Below are positions 1 to 8,408 of a DNA stretch of 64,000 bases, one piece after another (the first letter of the stretch is position 1; each line of letters begins with the position of its first letter). Origin of the DNA: Burkholderia cepacia (GTDB taxonomy: Bacteria > Pseudomonadota > Gammaproteobacteria > Burkholderiales > Burkholderiaceae); assembly GCF_001718835.1 (NCBI RefSeq), contig NZ_CP013442.1:496001-560000 (forward strand), in the 5' to 3' direction. Under the pieces are notes generated by a model. It was not told where the DNA came from, did not search any database, and saw only the letters and a program-made list of their open reading frames with translations. The translations under genes were made by a program, and so were the position numbers.

Positions 1-463
1 ACGAATACCTGACGTCGGCCGCGGTGATCGGGTCGCCGTTCGAGAAGCGTGCGGCCGGATCGAGGTGGAACGTGGCCGACAGCCCGTCGGGCGCGACCTC
101 GACGTCATCGGCGATCAGCGCGTATTCGGATGCGAGCTCGTCCCAGCTGCGCTGCATCAGCGTGTCGAACATCAGGTTCTTGATGTCCGGCGCAGGCGAG
201 CCGCGCACGAGGAACGGGTTCAGCGAGTCGTAGCTTTGCGCTTCGTCGTAGTTTTCGAAATCGAGCGTGCCGCTGTCCGGCGCATCCGGATTCGCGTAGT
301 CGAAATGCGTGAACCCGGCCGGATATTTCGGCTGGCCGAACTGCGCGATCGCCGGCGCCGCCGCCGCGCCCGCCGTCGCGACACCGTACGCGAGCACGGC
401 CGCGCTAATCGCACGGGCAACGCGCGCCGCGAGCGAGCGCGCATGCAACATCAACACTGTCAT
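1..463 (-). CDS. ABC transporter solute-binding protein, peptide type (N-terminal part only)
   Basis: This gene starts at 463 and runs off the left edge, so only about 154 residues are visible. An N-terminal hydrophobic stretch rich in alanine looks like a secretion signal. It is followed by KYPAGFTHFDYANPDAP and by SLNPFLVRGSPAPDIKNLMF, which are typical of the SBP family 5 proteins related to YejA. Such proteins are periplasmic and deliver oligopeptides to an ABC permease. It lies 88 bp downstream of the TonB-dependent receptor stop, on the same strand, so the receptor and this binding protein may move the same ligand across the outer and then the inner membrane. The family is clear; the ligand and the rest of the transporter cannot be seen. 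Confidence 0.85.
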   Translation of the reverse strand, partial: MTVLMLHARSLAARVARAISAAVLAYGVATAGAAAAPAIAQFGQPKYPAGFTHFDYANPDAPDSGTLDFENYDEAQSYDSLNPFLVRGSPAPDIKNLMFDTLMQRSWDELASEYALIADDVEVAPDGLSATFHLDPAARFSNGDPITAADVRYS

Positions 464-550
464 CGTCGATTTTCGTGTGGCCGCATCGGCGCGCGGCCGA
501 TGCGAGGTCGATTCGAAATGCCGGCGCGCAAGCGCGCCGGCCTCACGCGG

Positions 551-3301
551 TCAGAACCGGTACGTCGCGCCGACCTGCGCGAACCGGCCGATGTACGAAT
601 ACACCGACGTGTCGTACCCGCTCTGGTAGGCCGCGTTCATGTACACCGGATCGAACGGCGGCTTTCGATTGAAGAGGTTGTCGATCCCCGCGTACAGCGT
701 CCAGTGCTTGAATCCCGTATAGCCGATCATCAGGTTGAACTGGCTGTACGACGCGACGCTGTCCTGCTGGCCCGGATAGTTCCCCGCCGGCAGGATCGCC
801 TGGCTGTACGGGCCCACGTAGATCCACGTCAGCGTCGTGTTCCACTTCCGGTAGTTCCAGTTCAGGTCCGTGTTGCCTTTCCAGCGCGGGAAGCTGCCGC
901 CGAACGGCTGGTGAAGCGCGCCGTTGTTGCCGGAGTAATCCCTTTCCACGCCGCCAACCGGCATCTTGAAGTGCCACATGTACGCCCAGTCGCCCGACAG
1001 CGTGAACGTGCCGACCGCCGTCTTCACCGACTGGCGGAACGTCGTCTCGAAGCCGTCCGTGTCGAGATGCGACAGGTTCTTGTACGGCAGCAGCACGTAT
1101 GCGATCGAGCCGTTCGGGTTGCGGACCACGCGCGACGGGTCGTTCGCGTCGACCACCGCCTGCACGTCGTCCGTGCCGATCACGTTGTCGATGTGGATCT
1201 TGTACCAGTCGAAGCCGATATCGGTCGTACGCGTCGGCGAGAACTGGAAGCCGACGTTAGTGTTCTTCGTGCGCTCGGGCTGCAGGTTCTGGTTGCCCGC
1301 CTGGATCTCCTCGGTCAGGTTGTACGCGCCCGGGTTGTTCGGATCTCGCGCATCCACCACGCCCTGCGAGCCGAACGTCCGCGACGACGTGTTCTCGATC
1401 AGCGTCGGCGCACGGAAGCCGCGCGTGTACGACGCATACGTCGTGAACTCGCGCACCGGCTGAAAGCGCAGCGCGAAGCGCGGCGAAAACGCGCCGCCGA
1501 AGTCGCTGTAGTGATCGTAGCGGCCCGACTGGCTGAAGGTCAGGTTCTTCAGGATCGGCACGTCGATCTGGTAATAGACGGCCGCGACGTTGCGCTGGCC
1601 GTTCACCGATTGCATCGCCGGCGCAATGAACGTGCCGTCCGCCCAGCCGAGGCCGGTGCCGATGTACTGGGACTCGTGCCGGAACTGCGCGCCGAGCCCG
1701 AGGCCCACGTTGCCCGTCGGCAGCCTGAACAGGTTCGGCGTCGACAGCGTCGCGTCGATCGTGTCGAGCTTCGTGATCGCCTGCGTTTCCGCGTTGCCGT
1801 ACAGGCCGTTCAGGCCGTTGGGCGTGGCGGACGGGTTCGCGAAGTCGAATCCGCCGTTTTGGATGAGGTTCTCCAGCACGGACGCGCGGATCCGGTTCGA
1901 GAAGTTGTTCGACACCACGCTCTGCGAGTGCGAGTACGCGACCGACCAGTCCCAGTCGCCGGCCTTCGGCGTCTCGAACGTGCCTTTCACGCCCGTCGCC
2001 GCGCGCCAGAAGTTCGCGCTGGTGCGCACCGACTGCGTTTGCCCGAACGCATAGCGCAACTGCGTCGGCACGCCGAACGGATTGTAGGGATGACCGGCCG
2101 GCACGACGTTCGATACCAGCTTGACGCCGCCCGTCGCCGGGTCGAACGTCTGCGTGCTGGAGCCCAGGCGGCCGACGCCCCGGTTCGCGACCGTCGTGTT
2201 GTTGCTTTCCCACAGATCGGCGAACGCCTGCATCGCGTCGTCGATCCTGAACTCGCCGTGCAGCTTCGCGCTCAGTCGTTCGGTCCACGGCGAGATCGAC
2301 GACGCGTAGGCGGTGTTGTTGCCGCACACGGTGCCGCTCGAGCCGAACGCCTGCGCAGTCGAACCGGACGGAAGCTGCCGGCCGCCGTTCGGGCATGGGC
2401 CGAGCGGAATGTTGGTGCCGTTGCGCCGCCAGTACGACAGCGATTCGTTGTTCAGGCCGCCGGGATAGTTCGAGAAATTCTGGTTCTCCGTCATGTTCCG
2501 GTCGGACGCCAGAATCCCGTTCGACTTGTAGTAGCTGAGCGCCGCCGTCACGTTGAAGCGGTCGGCGTTCAGGTCGCCGAAGCCGCCCAGCATGCCGAAC
2601 CGGGTCGTGCCCGCGCCGCCGCCGCCGTTCGTCGCGCCGCCGTAGCTGCCGGTCAGCTCCAGGCCCCGATAGTTCTTCTTCGTGATGATGTTCACGACCC
2701 CGGCGATCGCGTCGGAACCGTACTGCGACACGGCGCCCGTCTTGACGATCTCGATCCGGTCGATGATGTTGAGCGGCAGCGTGTTCAGGTCGAAGAACTG
2801 ATCGGTGCCGTTGGCCGCGTACGCATACGGTGCGACGCGCTGGCCATCGATGAGCACCAGCGTGTATTTTTCGCTCAGCCCGCGCAGCGCGATGCCCGCG
2901 CCGCCGGGCGCGAAGCTGCCCTGCGCGCCCGAGCCCTCGCCCCAGCTGCTCGACGAGTTGGCCGATACGCCGCGCAGGAAATCCGACACGGTCGTGTAGC
3001 CGCTCTGCTCGATGTCCTTCGCCGTGATCGTCTGGACCTGGTTGAAGCCGACCTTGTCCGCACTGCGGATCAGCGACCCCGTCACCTCGAAGCGCTTGAT
3101 CTGCGCGACCTTGTTCTTGCCCTGCGTCGCGGCCTGCGCGCCGGTGGACGCGGGCGCGTCGCTCGCAACCGCCTCCGCGACCGTCGCCCCTCCGGGCGAC
3201 GGCTGGCTCTGCGCGAACGCCGGCGCCGCCAGCGTGGCCGTCAGCGCCAGTTCCGCCCAGACTATCCTCTTGATGGCCAACGCCAAAACTCTCTGCTTCA
3301 T
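551..3301 (-). CDS. TonB-dependent outer-membrane receptor
   Basis: This is a 916-residue TonB-dependent receptor. I chose the ATG at 3301 (MKQRVLALAIKR) because it gives a normal signal peptide ending near APAFAQ; an in-frame ATG 19 codons upstream would add a polar leader. The plug domain (about residues 60-230) includes GIALRGLSEKYTLVLIDGQR and DRIEIVKTGAVSQYGSDAIA. The remainder is the barrel, ending in the aromatic terminus GATYRF expected for Bam-dependent assembly. It lies downstream of a TonB-ExbB-ExbD set and an XRE-cupin regulator and just upstream of a peptide-type solute-binding protein. The substrate is unknown; a peptide-like or siderophore-like ligand is inference from the neighbours. 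Confidence 0.93.
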   Translation of the reverse strand: MKQRVLALAIKRIVWAELALTATLAAPAFAQSQPSPGGATVAEAVASDAPASTGAQAATQGKNKVAQIKRFEVTGSLIRSADKVGFNQVQTITAKDIEQSGYTTVSDFLRGVSANSSSSWGEGSGAQGSFAPGGAGIALRGLSEKYTLVLIDGQRVAPYAYAANGTDQFFDLNTLPLNIIDRIEIVKTGAVSQYGSDAIAGVVNIITKKNYRGLELTGSYGGATNGGGGAGTTRFGMLGGFGDLNADRFNVTAALSYYKSNGILASDRNMTENQNFSNYPGGLNNESLSYWRRNGTNIPLGPCPNGGRQLPSGSTAQAFGSSGTVCGNNTAYASSISPWTERLSAKLHGEFRIDDAMQAFADLWESNNTTVANRGVGRLGSSTQTFDPATGGVKLVSNVVPAGHPYNPFGVPTQLRYAFGQTQSVRTSANFWRAATGVKGTFETPKAGDWDWSVAYSHSQSVVSNNFSNRIRASVLENLIQNGGFDFANPSATPNGLNGLYGNAETQAITKLDTIDATLSTPNLFRLPTGNVGLGLGAQFRHESQYIGTGLGWADGTFIAPAMQSVNGQRNVAAVYYQIDVPILKNLTFSQSGRYDHYSDFGGAFSPRFALRFQPVREFTTYASYTRGFRAPTLIENTSSRTFGSQGVVDARDPNNPGAYNLTEEIQAGNQNLQPERTKNTNVGFQFSPTRTTDIGFDWYKIHIDNVIGTDDVQAVVDANDPSRVVRNPNGSIAYVLLPYKNLSHLDTDGFETTFRQSVKTAVGTFTLSGDWAYMWHFKMPVGGVERDYSGNNGALHQPFGGSFPRWKGNTDLNWNYRKWNTTLTWIYVGPYSQAILPAGNYPGQQDSVASYSQFNLMIGYTGFKHWTLYAGIDNLFNRKPPFDPVYMNAAYQSGYDTSVYSYIGRFAQVGATYRF

Positions 3302-3520
3302 CTTCCCCACTCGCTCATCAATAAGAATCCACCGGTTTTGCAGCGGGATCTCGTCCATCCCCGCCCGATGCCGGGCGTCTGCATACCGGTCCCCGTCATT
3401 GCCGACCTGCCACTTGCGCTGCTTCGAACCCGTCCTTCCGTGCTTCTCATCGGATGATCTGAATCATTCAGTCATCCTTATGTGATCGTCCGGCCGGACA
3501 CGCGATGCCATTCTTGTCGA

Positions 3521-4096
3521 TCAGCCCTGTCTTGGTGCACCGACCCAGACGATCACCGCCTCTTCGTCGGCCGTGTTGCGCCACGCATGCGGCATCGTCG
3601 ATTCGTAATGCGCGGTCTCGCCCGCCTTCAGCACGATGGTGCGGCCGTCCAGCGTCAACTCGATCTCGCCGTTCATCACGTAGAGGAATTCCTCCCCCGC
3701 GTACGACGCGGCTTCCCGCGCCGCCTGGCCGGCCGGTATCCGGAACAGCGTCGCATCCAGCTTCGTCCCGTTCGCCAGATGGGAGACCTGAGCCAACGCG
3801 TGCGCGATCGCTTCGGCGCCGGGCTGCGGCAGCGCTTCGCACCGGCACGCCGGCGGCGCGTCGCCCGGCGCGCCGACGAAGTGGTCGATCGTCACGCCCA
3901 GCGCCTTTGCGATCCGGACCAGCGACGTGATCGACGGCATCGCGCGTCCGCGTTCGATCTGTGACAGGAACGGCTTCGAAATGCCGGCCGCCGCGGCGGT
4001 CACGTCCAGCGTCAGCTTGAGCTGCCGCCGCAGCATGCGAATCCGGTTTCCCATCGAGGTGGCGACAAGCATCGATTCATCGGAAGGCGAAGCCAT
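3521..4096 (-). CDS. XRE-family regulator with C-terminal cupin domain
   Basis: This 191-residue protein has an N-terminal helix-turn-helix (GISKPFLSQIERGRAMPS, about residues 39-56) and a C-terminal double-stranded beta-helix cupin (about 110-190, with GEEFLYVMNGEIELTLDG and HAWRNTADEEAVIVWVG). HTH-XRE plus cupin_2 proteins usually repress or activate a neighbouring uptake or catabolic gene in response to a small ligand bound in the cupin. It sits between the exbD genes and the TonB-dependent receptor, on the same strand, and is a good candidate regulator of the receptor. The ligand is unknown. Confidence 0.88.
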   Translation of the reverse strand: MASPSDESMLVATSMGNRIRMLRRQLKLTLDVTAAAAGISKPFLSQIERGRAMPSITSLVRIAKALGVTIDHFVGAPGDAPPACRCEALPQPGAEAIAHALAQVSHLANGTKLDATLFRIPAGQAAREAASYAGEEFLYVMNGEIELTLDGRTIVLKAGETAHYESTMPHAWRNTADEEAVIVWVGAPRQG

Positions 4097-4349
4097 AGTG
4101 AGACACGAACCCGTAGTCGAAACTGTTTGATGAATGCGCGCCCGGCCCGCACGATCGCAGCACGCCTGCAGCGCGGCTGCGTACCGGCAGGAGCCGTGGT
4201 CACGCGACCTGGATTCGATGTTACGGTTTTCCCGCTATTCACATCGCCTCGCGTAAATTTGCACTGCAAACCAATGTGGATATCTCGCCTTTTTCCCGAT
4301 TCCCGCCGTTACCGCTGCCGTTTCCGGATCACCGGCACACCCGCCCGCT

Positions 4350-4778
4350 TCACGGCATGTACTGCTCGTTGCCGATCAGGCCGATCCTGGTTGCGCCGAC
4401 GCGCTGCGCACTGGCCAGCACGCCGGCCACGGCCTTGTACGGCGCGAGCCGGTCCGGCCGCAGACGGATCTCGGCCTGCACGGGCTGCGCGGCCACTTGC
4501 GCGAGCTTCTGCTCGAGCGCCGCGCGATCCGGCACCCGCGCGCCGTTCCAGTTCGTCGCGCCGTCGGCGCCGATGTCGATCTGCACGGCCTCCGGCGGCT
4601 TCGCCGGCGGCGGCGGATTGCCCACCGGCAGGTTCATCTTCACCGAGTGCATCTGGATCGGGATCGTGATGATCAGCATGATCAGCAACACCAGCATCAC
4701 GTCGATCAGCGGCGTGGTGTTGATGTCGACCATCACGTCCGGCTCGCCGCCGCTACCCGAAGATACGTTCATGCCCAT
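4350..4778 (-). CDS. exbD: ExbD/TolR-type biopolymer transport protein (second copy)
   Basis: This 142-residue protein has one N-terminal membrane helix containing the proton-path aspartate in NTTPLIDVMLVLLIML, then a periplasmic domain. This is the standard ExbD layout. It starts 10 bp after the stop of another exbD gene, so the operon reads tonB-exbB-exbD-exbD. The two ExbD proteins share the helix motif but differ clearly in the periplasmic domain; this one has a proline-rich linker (NPPPPAKPPE). ExbD works with ExbB to energise TonB using the proton gradient. Confidence 0.93.
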   Translation of the reverse strand: MGMNVSSGSGGEPDVMVDINTTPLIDVMLVLLIMLIITIPIQMHSVKMNLPVGNPPPPAKPPEAVQIDIGADGATNWNGARVPDRAALEQKLAQVAAQPVQAEIRLRPDRLAPYKAVAGVLASAQRVGATRIGLIGNEQYMP

Positions 4779-4787
4779 CGTCGACTC

Positions 4788-5210
4788 CTACCCGCCGCGC
4801 GCCGGCGGCTCGGTGATGAATGAAACCTTGGCGATGCCCGAGCGCTCGCACGCGGTGATCACGCGGCCGATGAACTCGTAACGCGTGTTCTGGTCGCCGC
4901 GCACGTGCACGTCCGGTTGCGGCGACATCTGCGAGATGCCCTTCAGCTTCGCGAGCAGCGTCGGGCCGTCCACGTGCGTTTCGCCCCAGAAGAAGTCGCC
5001 GTCGCGATTCACCGCGATCTCGATGCTTTTCGGCGTCGTCTGCAGCGGCTGCACCGTCTCCTTCGGCAACTGAAGCTGGATCGTGTGCGTCACGACCGGG
5101 ATCGTGATCAGGAAGATGATCAGCAGCACCAGCATCACGTCGACGAGCGGCGTCGTGTTGATGTTGGCGATCACCTCGTCGCTATCGTCCTGCCCGACGT
5201 TCATGGCCAT
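4788..5210 (-). CDS. exbD: ExbD/TolR-type biopolymer transport protein (first copy)
   Basis: The ATG at 5210 gives a 140-residue ExbD, the usual length. The frame stays open further upstream but that part overlaps exbB and is not coding. The membrane helix carries the conserved aspartate in NTTPLVDVMLVLLIIFLI, and the periplasmic domain ends with VSFITEPPARGG. The gene starts 18 bp after the exbB stop and its own stop is 10 bp before the second exbD, which indicates one transcript. Its role is to form the proton-driven motor with ExbB that powers TonB. Confidence 0.93.
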   Translation of the reverse strand: MAMNVGQDDSDEVIANINTTPLVDVMLVLLIIFLITIPVVTHTIQLQLPKETVQPLQTTPKSIEIAVNRDGDFFWGETHVDGPTLLAKLKGISQMSPQPDVHVRGDQNTRYEFIGRVITACERSGIAKVSFITEPPARGG

Positions 5211-5227
5211 CGCGCACCCCGCCCGCG

Positions 5228-6145
5228 TCAGTGGACGAGCGACGCGGCCCGCGCGCCCGCGGCGGCCCGCACCGGACGCTTGCTGCCCGCGAGCAGCACC
5301 GTGTGCAGCTGCGCGCCGAAGTTGCGCACGCGCTCCATCACCGACTTGTTGCGGCGGACCAGGAAGTTGTAGCCGAGCACCGCGGGCACGGCGACCGCGA
5401 GGCCGATCGCGGTCATGATCAGCGCCTCGCCCACCGGGCCCGCGACCTTGTCGATCGACGCCTGGCCCGCGATGCCGATCGCCGTCAGCGCGTGATAGAT
5501 GCCCCACACCGTGCCGAACAGCCCGACGAACGGCGCGGTGGAGCCCACCGTGGCCAGGAACGCGAGCCCGTCCTGCATCCGGTTCGACACGTTCGTGATC
5601 GAGCGCTCGACCGACACGTCGATCCACGTGTTGCGGTCAACCGCTTCCAGCAACGCGTCTTCATGATGCTCGCCGGCCTCGATCGCCGTTTCGGCGATGA
5701 ACCGGAACGGCGACGCCTCGTCGAGGAGCTTCGCGCCGTCCGACAGCGTCGGGGCCGACCAGAGCTGTGCGTCCGCCAGTTTCGCGCGGCGGTTGGCGCG
5801 CAACTGTTCGAGGAACTTCGTGATCATGATGTACCAGCTCCCCATCGACATGACCACGAGCAGGATCAGCACGAAACGGGCGACGAAATCGCCGTTCTTC
5901 CATAGCGCGCCGAGCCCGTACGGGTTCTCGACCGCTTCCGTCGCAGCCGGCGCGGGCGGCGGCAAAGGCGCGTCCGCGGCGGCCTGCGGCGCGGACGTCG
6001 TCGCGGCCGCAGTCGCGGCCGATGCCAGCGCGGCGGCCGGCCCGCTCGCCTGCGCGAACGCCGCCTGTGGCGCCACGACCGCATCGACCGCGGCCGCGGA
6101 AATCAACATGCAGGCCGCCAGCGCGGCCAGTGAACGCTTTTCCAT
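5228..6145 (-). CDS. exbB: MotA/TolQ/ExbB proton channel protein
   Basis: I chose the ATG at 6145 (MEKRSLAALAACML) because a GGAGCAGGT ribosome-binding site lies just upstream and the protein then begins with a signal-like segment; an ATG 39 bases upstream is possible. The protein is about 305 residues. An Ala/Pro-rich region follows the signal, then a membrane helix (FVLILLVVMSMGSWYIMI) and the MotA/TolQ/ExbB domain with FLATVGSTAPFVGLFGTVWG and GLAVAVPAVLGYNFL. It forms the inner-membrane proton channel of the TonB motor and lies between tonB and the two exbD genes. Confidence 0.93.
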   Translation of the reverse strand: MEKRSLAALAACMLISAAAVDAVVAPQAAFAQASGPAAALASAATAAATTSAPQAAADAPLPPPAPAATEAVENPYGLGALWKNGDFVARFVLILLVVMSMGSWYIMITKFLEQLRANRRAKLADAQLWSAPTLSDGAKLLDEASPFRFIAETAIEAGEHHEDALLEAVDRNTWIDVSVERSITNVSNRMQDGLAFLATVGSTAPFVGLFGTVWGIYHALTAIGIAGQASIDKVAGPVGEALIMTAIGLAVAVPAVLGYNFLVRRNKSVMERVRNFGAQLHTVLLAGSKRPVRAAAGARAASLVH

Positions 6146-6220
6146 ACCTGCTCCGATTCTTTCGTTAAACTTACTAATTGACATGCCATCTCGTGCCGTT
6201 CCGGCGCCGCTCGTCCCTGC

Positions 6221-6970
6221 TCAGTTCAGATTGAACGAGAACGGCACCTGGACCCGCACCGACTGGCCCTGCGCAACGCACTTGAATCGTTTCACGGTGT
6301 TGTAGGCAGCGCGATCGAGGACCGGATCCGCCGATTGCGCCACGCGTTCGTTCGTGATGTTCCCTTCCGCATCCACGACGAATTCGATCGTTACGTCACC
6401 CGTGATGTTGTTTTCCTGCGCTTCCTTCGGATACTGGATCGATGCGCGCATCTGATCGGAATTCGGGCAGACGACGCCGACCTCGTGGCTCACCGGCTTC
6501 GCGACGGGCGCGGGCGGCGCCACGACCGGCGCCTGCACGGCCGGCGCGGAGGGGACCGGGGCCGACTGGTGAGTGATCGTCGCCTGCGGCGGCGCCTGCA
6601 CCGGCACTTCCGGCGGCGGGACGAACGGCGGCGGCGGCGGCGCGAACTTCGGCGGCGGGAGTTTGACCACGGGCATCGGCGGTGGCGGCGGCGGCTTGAC
6701 CGGCTCGATGATGCGGGTTTCGATCGGGTGCTGGATCACCTGCACGACTTTCGTCGCCAGGCCGTTGAGGAGCGCATAGACCAGTACGACGTGCAGCAGC
6801 AGCACGATCGCGATGCCGCCGAACCGGCGCACCGGGTTTTGCGGCTTCCCGCCGAATTGCCGCGGCCGCCCGAGCTGAGCCAGCCCGCTGTTGGACGCGA
6901 GCACGCCTTCGTCGACTTTGATACCCACCTTCAATCCCCCAACGCGAAATTCGCCGGTCTTTTCGGACAA
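6221..6970 (-). CDS. tonB: TonB energy-transducing protein
   Basis: This 249-residue protein has a cytoplasmic N-terminus of about 50 residues, one membrane helix (GGIAIVLLLHVVLVYALL), a proline-rich periplasm-spanning region (KPPPPPPMPVVKLPPPKFAP and onward) and a C-terminal TonB domain from about residue 165 (QYPKEAQENNITGDVTIEF; VAQSADPVLDRAAYNTVKRF). The long N-terminus before the helix is unusual compared with classical TonB but occurs in Burkholderia-type proteins. It is the first gene of the tonB-exbB-exbD-exbD operon. The upstream gap carries three operator-like palindromes about 320-440 bp from the start codon. Confidence 0.92.
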   Translation of the reverse strand: MSEKTGEFRVGGLKVGIKVDEGVLASNSGLAQLGRPRQFGGKPQNPVRRFGGIAIVLLLHVVLVYALLNGLATKVVQVIQHPIETRIIEPVKPPPPPPMPVVKLPPPKFAPPPPPFVPPPEVPVQAPPQATITHQSAPVPSAPAVQAPVVAPPAPVAKPVSHEVGVVCPNSDQMRASIQYPKEAQENNITGDVTIEFVVDAEGNITNERVAQSADPVLDRAAYNTVKRFKCVAQGQSVRVQVPFSFNLN

Positions 6971-7291
6971 CGGCCCGGATTACGACGCGCTTGAATTCAA
7001 TTTCCCTTAATCCTGAATTGCTTATTTATGAATATGCAGTTCACGCCGTCCGCCGCTCGCGCACGGACAAAGCGGCTCTTACGTCGAGCCCAATTCGATT
7101 CAGGGAAATGTAGCGAATATTCGTCCACTCGAACGGCGGCCGGCAGCGTGCGGCCAAGCCGCAATCAAGCGGGCCGCCCCGAGAAATAACCCCGAGCTGA
7201 TTGAATATTCATAAACAAACCGTCGCTTCGTGATTGAGGAAGATATCAAGGAAAAAAAATGAGCGTCAAACTTTTTTTGATGAAACACTCA

Positions 7292-7312
7292 AAGTTTGAT
7301 CACATCAAACTT
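7292..7312. promoter_or_regulatory. Operator-like palindrome 1 (21 bp)
   Basis: A perfect inverted repeat: AAGTTTGAT, spacer CAC, ATCAAACTT. The identical 21-mer recurs at 7392-7412 and a 17-bp relative at 7341-7357. The regular 3-bp spacer separates it from the FNR/ANR consensus, which has 4. It is likely bound by a dimeric repressor or activator of the tonB operon; the protein is not identified. Confidence 0.6.
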
Positions 7313-7340
7313 AACAGATTAATTACGAAAAATACCGGAC

Positions 7341-7357
7341 GTTTGATTGAATCAAAC
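7341..7357. promoter_or_regulatory. Operator-like palindrome 2 (17 bp)
   Basis: Inverted repeat GTTTGAT, spacer TGA, ATCAAAC. It shares the TTTGAT-N3-ATCAAA core with the flanking copies. Its centre is 47 bp from the centre of copy 1 and 53 bp from that of copy 3, so binding could be cooperative. Confidence 0.55.
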
Positions 7358-7391
7358 ATCTTTTATATCCAGGATTCTGAATAATCGATAG

Positions 7392-7412
7392 AAGTTTGAT
7401 CACATCAAACTT
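7392..7412. promoter_or_regulatory. Operator-like palindrome 3 (21 bp)
   Basis: An exact copy of the 21-mer at 7292, starting exactly 100 bp away. It ends 132 bp before the 3' end of rimJ, which reads toward it, and lies about 420 bp upstream of the tonB start. Confidence 0.6.
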
Positions 7413-7544
7413 TTATCCGGACATGACCACTTGAAACCGCCTCTCGCGAAGCCGAAATGGCCTTCATGTCATTTCGCCATGCGATCTTTAAGCGTCCGAA
7501 ATGAATGGGCGATCACCGCGGCAACGCGCCGCCGACGCATGCCG

Positions 7545-8117
7545 TCAAACCGGCGCCGGATTGATCAGCGCGGTCAGAACGTGATCGGCCCACGCGCCGT
7601 TGATGCGCAGATACGCGCGCGCATAGCCTTCCCGCTCGAATCCGAGCCGTTCGAGAAGCCGCGCGCTGCGCCGGTTTTCGGGACGATGATTGGCCATCAC
7701 GCGATGCAGCGCGAGCTCGTCGAACACGTAGCGAATCGCGGTCTCGAGGCATTCGTGCATCAATCCCCGCCCTTCGCGATCGCGTGCGATCGAAAACCCG
7801 AGATAGCACGCGCGAAACGGCTCCGGAACGATCTGCGTGAAATTGCAATCGCCGATCAATCGATCGTCATCCTTATCGAATATCAGAAGGTGCACGGCGC
7901 GGCCGGCGGCGATGTTTTCCTCCATCGACTGCAGCCGCATCTCGATCGCATGCCGGGTGTAAAACGAATCGGGCCGCGACGGTTCCCACGGCATCAGATG
8001 CGCCCGGTTTTCGACGTAGTACGCGAGCAAATCCGGCGCGTATGCCCGATTGGCCGGACGGAGCAGCAGGCGGTCGGTGACGAGCGGGTTCGGCAAGATC
8101 AGGGGCGCGAATTTCAT
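7545..8117 (-). CDS. rimJ: RimJ-type N-acetyltransferase (GNAT family)
   Basis: The ATG at 8117 (MKFAPLILPNPLVTDRLLLR) gives 190 residues, close to E. coli RimJ; the longer open frame upstream is polar and not needed. The GNAT core is clear: LIGDCNFTQIV, ACYLGFSIARDREGRGLM (acetyl-CoA binding) and HRVMANHRPENRRSARLLER. Near the C-terminus GAWADHVLTAL matches RimJ. The family acetylates the N-terminal alanine of ribosomal protein S5, and related enzymes act on other proteins. The substrate here is by similarity only. It appears monocistronic. Confidence 0.85.
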   Translation of the reverse strand: MKFAPLILPNPLVTDRLLLRPANRAYAPDLLAYYVENRAHLMPWEPSRPDSFYTRHAIEMRLQSMEENIAAGRAVHLLIFDKDDDRLIGDCNFTQIVPEPFRACYLGFSIARDREGRGLMHECLETAIRYVFDELALHRVMANHRPENRRSARLLERLGFEREGYARAYLRINGAWADHVLTALINPAPV

Positions 8118-8253
8118 CGGCGGATTGGGCAGGAACGGAAGTCGAAGGCGGAAAGATAGCGCAGTCTGCCTTCGTCGGCATGAGCGCCCGCGCGACCGAT
8201 CGGACGAACAGGAGAAAACGTTGCAGATCCTTGCGACGGCCCGGATCGCGGAC

Positions 8254-8278
8254 AAAAAAATGCCCGCGGTACGCGGGC
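8254..8278 (-). terminator. Rho-independent terminator
   Basis: GCCCGCG (8262-8268), loop GTA, CGCGGGC (8272-8278). Read on the minus strand the hairpin runs into seven T residues (8254-8260). It lies downstream of the 108-residue minus-strand gene at 8409-8735 and upstream of rimJ, so it separates their transcripts. Confidence 0.85.
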
Positions 8279-8353
8279 GAGCTTCGCTCTGAGAAACCTC
8301 AAAAACAAACTGGACGACTGATCGTACTCCTCGAAAATCCCGCGCTCGACACA

Positions 8354-8376
8354 GGTAAACCCCCTCGCGGTTTACC
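8354..8376. other. Perfect 8-bp inverted repeat (hairpin)
   Basis: GGTAAACC (8354-8361), 7-base loop, GGTTTACC (8369-8376). It lies just after the stop of the minus-strand gene at 8409 but has no T run on either strand. It could protect the 3' end or assist the terminator at 8254-8278. Confidence 0.5.
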
Positions 8377-8408
8377 CGCTCGGCGACATGCGATACCGGG
8401 CGAATCGC

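Larger units (their letters stand above)
6971..7544. other. AT-rich 574-bp intergenic region upstream of tonB
   Basis: No convincing gene is present here. Between about 7000 and 7430 the DNA is strikingly AT-rich compared with its surroundings. It contains three TTTGAT-N3-ATCAAA palindromes (annotated separately), a TTGAATATTCATAA segment around 7201 and a run of A residues near 7250. The tonB promoter must lie here. The distance from the palindromes to the tonB start leaves room for a long 5' leader or a small RNA, but nothing proves either. Confidence 0.6.

Noticed and set aside
65..3457. Very long plus-strand open frame (about 1130 codons) opposite the TonB-dependent receptor
   Set aside because: It is antisense to a clear receptor gene, and its Arg/Val/His-rich composition is typical of the complementary frame of high-GC coding DNA.
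7100..7288. 62-codon minus-strand frame in the tonB upstream gap
   Set aside because: No ribosome-binding site, no family likeness, and it lies in AT-rich sequence that looks regulatory.
7292..7412. FNR/ANR boxes (TTGAT-N4-ATCAA)
   Set aside because: All three palindromes have a 3-bp, not 4-bp, spacer, and the conserved part extends beyond the FNR core.
7292..7412. CRISPR-like array
   Set aside because: Only three short palindromes with unequal spacing, one of them shorter, and no cas genes.
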